DNA of 43,720 bases, taken from positions 1-43,720 of the forward strand of contig NZ_JAIUZI010000022.1 of assembly GCF_020171285.1 (NCBI RefSeq), given 5' to 3'. Below, piece after piece: positions 41,337 to 43,720 of this stretch. The notes beneath the pieces are model-generated. The model saw nothing but the letters and a program-made list of their open reading frames with translations, was not told where the DNA came from and searched no databases. A program made the position numbers and the translations under genes. The stretch is from Seohaeicola saemankumensis. Lineage in GTDB: Bacteria > Pseudomonadota > Alphaproteobacteria > Rhodobacterales > Rhodobacteraceae. Numbering within the stretch: the stretch's first letter is position 1; every line of letters begins with the position of its first letter.

Positions 41337-42637
41337 GCGCGGCGGCCATTGGCATCTGGGGCATCGTGGCCCTGTTTGTGCTACTGGCGATCCGCATCCC
41401 GGTGGCCTTTGCCATGTTCGTGGTTGGTTTTGCCGGGATCGCCATCCTGAACGGGTTCAATTCGGCGATGAGCCTTCTGGCGTCGGAGGCGTTCACGCTG
41501 GGGTCCTCGCCGGAACTGGTGGTGGTGCCGCTGTTTATCCTGATGGGCAATGTCGCCTCGGCCACAGGCATGAGCCGGCAGCTATACGATGCGGCTTATG
41601 CGGTGATCGGGTCGGTGCGCGGCGGGCTGGCTTCGGCCACGGTGATCGGCTGTGGTGGGTTCGCGGCTTTGTCGGGGTCGTCGGTGGCTTCGGCGCTGAC
41701 CATGGGCAAGGTGGCGCTGTCGGAAATGGACCGCTACAAATACGACCCGCGCCTGTCGACGGGGGTGGTGGCGGCGGGTGGCACGCTGGGCATCCTGATC
41801 CCGCCATCGACCGGTTTCGTGATCTACGCCATCCTGACCGAGCAATCTATCGGCCGGCTGTTCCTGGCCGGGGTCTTTCCCGGCATCCTGCTGCTGTCGC
41901 TGTTTGTGCTGGCGGTGACGGCGATCTGCTGGATCAGGCCCGAATTCGGCCCGGCGGGGCCGCGCACCACGCTGGCGGAAAAGCTGCGTGCGGTGGCGGG
42001 CGCGGGGCCGATTGCAGGTGTCATCATCGTCACCATCGGCGGTATCTACGGCGGGTTTTTCTCGCCCGTCGAGGCGGCGGCGGTGGGGGCGGGGATCGTG
42101 ATCCTGATCGGGGCGGTGACCGGCAAGCTGGGGTTGGCGGCGCTGTGGGCGGCGGCGAAGGATTCGGTGGTGACCACGGCCACAGTGATGCTGATCCTGA
42201 TCGCGGCGCATATGATCAACCCGTTCCTGGCGCTGAGCCATATCCCCTCGGCGGTGGGCGGGTTCATTACCGGGCTGGAGCTGCCGGTGCTGGGGGTGCT
42301 GGTGCTGATCCTGGCGATTTACCTGGTGCTGGGCTGTTTCTTGGAAGGGTTCGCCATGCTGGTGCTGACACTGCCGATCTTCTTCCCGATCGTGACCGAT
42401 ATGGGCATCGACCCGATCTGGTTCGGGGTGCTCTGCGTGCTGGCGCTGGAGATGGGGCTGATTTCGCCGCCGGTTGGGCTGAACGTGTTCATCGTGAAAT
42501 CGGTGGCGCCCAAGGTGCCGCTGAGCGACATCTTTCGCGGTGTGATCCTGTTCTGGGTGATGATGCTGGTGACGCTGGCGATCCTGATCGCGTTCCCGCA
42601 GATCTCGCTGTTCCTGCCGACAACGATGTTCGGTTAG
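41333..42637 (+). CDS. TRAP transporter large permease subunit (DctM family), second system
   Basis: 434 residues, about twelve membrane helices. Signatures are VVVPLFILMGNVASATGMSRQLYD, GCGGFAALSGSSVASALTMGKVALSEMDRYKY, GTLGILIPPSTGFVIYAILTEQSIGRLFLAG, LGCFLEGFAMLVLTLPIFFPI and LISPPVGLNVFIVK. It starts inside the dctQ stop (ATGA). It completes the second TRAP system and is the last gene of the GC-rich core; mobile DNA begins within 30 bp of its stop. Confidence 0.93.
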   Translation: MSAAAIGIWGIVALFVLLAIRIPVAFAMFVVGFAGIAILNGFNSAMSLLASEAFTLGSSPELVVVPLFILMGNVASATGMSRQLYDAAYAVIGSVRGGLASATVIGCGGFAALSGSSVASALTMGKVALSEMDRYKYDPRLSTGVVAAGGTLGILIPPSTGFVIYAILTEQSIGRLFLAGVFPGILLLSLFVLAVTAICWIRPEFGPAGPRTTLAEKLRAVAGAGPIAGVIIVTIGGIYGGFFSPVEAAAVGAGIVILIGAVTGKLGLAALWAAAKDSVVTTATVMLILIAAHMINPFLALSHIPSAVGGFITGLELPVLGVLVLILAIYLVLGCFLEGFAMLVLTLPIFFPIVTDMGIDPIWFGVLCVLALEMGLISPPVGLNVFIVKSVAPKVPLSDIFRGVILFWVMMLVTLAILIAFPQISLFLPTTMFG

Positions 42638-42661
42638 TCGTGGTGGCCGTTGCAGAGGGAA

Positions 42662-42690
42662 TGGTGGGTGATGAGAGGCTCGAACTCCCG
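42662..42690 (-). tRNA. tRNA 3'-end fragment (T-arm, acceptor, CCA), probable att site
   Basis: On the reverse strand this reads as a T-arm (stem GGGAG/CTCTC around TTCGAGC), then acceptor strand ATCACCC, discriminator A and encoded CCA. No matching D-arm, anticodon arm or 5' acceptor GGGTGAT is found next to it, so this is a fragment, not a gene. An isolated tRNA 3' end beside a tyrosine-recombinase gene is the classic attL/attR product of an integrated island. I believe the parent is a tRNA-Val, but I am unsure. Confidence 0.75.
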
Positions 42691-42801
42691 GTGCCGAATT
42701 CGAAACAGGCAATTATTCTAGCATGTTATTGAAACTCTGACAGAATTGTCGTTAATGTTGCTACACAGTTTGCCTCACAAACCAACGCGCGAGATGAAGC
42801 C

Positions 42802-43623
42802 ATGAAGCATCCAAGTTATCTCACGCAACGCGGAAAACAACGTACATATCACGTCAGACTCCGCGTGCCACAAGACCTGGTCCGGGTGTTTGGGAAACGT
42901 GAGTTTACAAGGTCGCTCAGAACGTCGGACTTGAAGACAGCGAGGAAAACTGCGCGGCCTTTGCTAGTCGAATGGGAGCGAGAATTCGAACGAGCTAGAA
43001 CCAAGATTGACCTCGGCTCAGGCGATCTATCCGCAGTCGCCCGCGAGCACTATGAGCGAAGTCTTCGTGCGGATGATGAAGTTCGAGGTCAGATGCATGC
43101 CCCATCTGAAGTTGACCAAATGAAACAAGATGCGGCAAGGCAGTTACGGCATGCCGCGAAAGCAGGAGAGTTTGATTGGGAGAACCGTTTTGATCTACTT
43201 AGCAATATGCTTGACTATCCTGCGCTCTTCGATCGCAAGGAAACTGATTCAGCTGCGCTAGATATCCGTCTTTCGGAGTTGCGCAAGCATTTAGCTGAAG
43301 GAGAACCGGTCCTCGTCAGACACTTGGCTGACGAGTTCTTAATCCGAAACCGGATATCACTGGATGAAAACGATCCACTTTATCGACAGTTGTGTCTCAA
43401 ACTGTTGCGCGCGGAGATTGAGCAGTTGGAGCGAGTTCGCGAGCGCAACTCTGGCGACTACTCCGGTGCGCCCAAAGATCCGCTGTTGCGCGAGGAGGGG
43501 CCAAGGAAATTCAACGCGACTACGTTCGCGGGGATCATCGAGGAACAAAGGCGCCTTTCAGACAAGGGAATAGGGCGCAGAAAAGCTGACCTGCTCCCTT
43601 CGGAGTCCGCGCTTATAAGTTAG
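42802..43623 (+). pseudogene. Tyrosine recombinase (phage-type integrase), truncated by IS insertion
   Basis: The first about 262 codons of an integrase. The N-terminus YLTQRGKQRTYHVRLRVPQDLVRVFGKREFTRSLRTSDLKTARKTA matches the DUF6538-type head found on many proteobacterial island integrases. The catalytic domain with the R-H-R-Y residues is missing: from about 43587 the frame reads into an IS3-family end and stops at 43621-43623. Lower GC and different codon use mark it as foreign. It lies 112 bp from the tRNA fragment, so it once catalysed integration there. In its present state it should be inactive. Confidence 0.8.
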
Positions 43624-43720
43624 CTCTGTTCAGGGTTTGGTCTTCTTCTGACCGTTGGTGATACTCCCTCGGGGTGAGCCCGTCGAGGCTCGAATGCGGG
43701 CGGTGGTGATTGTAGTCGTC
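43587..43720 (-). mobile_element. End of an IS3-family insertion sequence (partial)
   Basis: The transposase C-terminus runs in from the right edge, and the likely terminal repeat begins TGACCTGC at 43587. The integrase reading frame loses its own character at this point, which supports the boundary. The other end and the target duplication are outside the window. Confidence 0.7.
43613..43720 (-). CDS. IS3-family transposase OrfB, C-terminal fragment
   Basis: The reverse strand from the window edge reads 35 residues to TAA at 43613. They begin DDYNHHRPHSSLDGLTPREY and continue HQRSEEDQTL. The 'YN..RPHSSL.GLTP.E' string is the conserved end of IS3-family DDE (OrfB) transposases. The catalytic residues lie outside the window. 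Confidence 0.88.
   Translation of the reverse strand, partial: DDYNHHRPHSSLDGLTPREYHQRSEEDQTLNRANL

Noticed and set aside
1..43720. CRISPR array or type III-E CRISPR genes accompanying the CHAT protein
   Set aside because: No repeat-spacer structure and no Cas-like proteins are present.

Overview
The window reads as an alphaproteobacterial chromosome, most likely a marine Rhodobacteraceae (Roseobacter-group) bacterium. The evidence is the high-GC coding style of positions 6000-42640, two complete TRAP transporters, an FNR-ccm cluster, a LigM-like O-demethylase and AT-rich palindromes of a kind I associate with this family. The assignment is inference, because no rRNA or complete tRNA is present.

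Both ends are mobile or accessory DNA of lower GC. Left end (1-5970): the 3' end of an IS5-family transposase abuts a truncated AraC-type regulator. A cassette of exported proteins follows: two tandem metal-dependent amidohydrolases, a strong terminator, a DUF3299 protein, a HlyD-type adaptor gene broken by an in-frame TGA, and a GYD-like protein. About 480 bp without a convincing gene follow. Right end (42640-43720): a 29-bp tRNA 3'-end fragment with encoded CCA (probable att site), a tyrosine-recombinase gene cut off after about 260 codons, and the end of an IS3-family element that cuts it.

Between the ends there are five blocks. (1) 5968-12060: a TetR regulator, a TRAP transporter, a cyclase-family hydrolase, a FAH-family hydrolase and an OsmC protein, forming an uptake-and-degradation operon for an unidentified organic acid. 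Paired palindromic hairpins lie on both sides of the dctQ-to-FAH part. (2) 12087-28199: the most unusual block, a cluster of predicted exported proteases and scaffolds. It holds two caspase-fold proteases, a CHAT-domain protease, a trypsin-like double-PDZ protease, a patatin-like lipoprotein, a two-component system, two small membrane proteins, an 891-residue helical-repeat protein, and two paralogous small PPC/beta-sandwich-like proteins at or near its outer ends. (3) 28272-29174: a haloalkane dehalogenase. (4) 29254-36892: an FNR-like regulator in one operon with ccmF, ccmH and ccmI, divergent from a 12-haem c-type cytochrome and a Rap1a/Tai-like protein, with FNR-type boxes between them. 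(5) 37017-42637: a cupin, a GntR/FCD regulator, a LigM/DesA-type tetrahydrofolate-dependent O-demethylase and a second TRAP transporter, probably for methoxylated aromatics.

Block 2 is the best candidate for an undescribed system. It combines three kinds of protease fold with a phospholipase-like lipoprotein and a dedicated sensor kinase and response regulator. Nearly all its enzymes carry export signals, unlike the cytoplasmic caspase, CHAT and TPR-CHAT defence systems that have been described.
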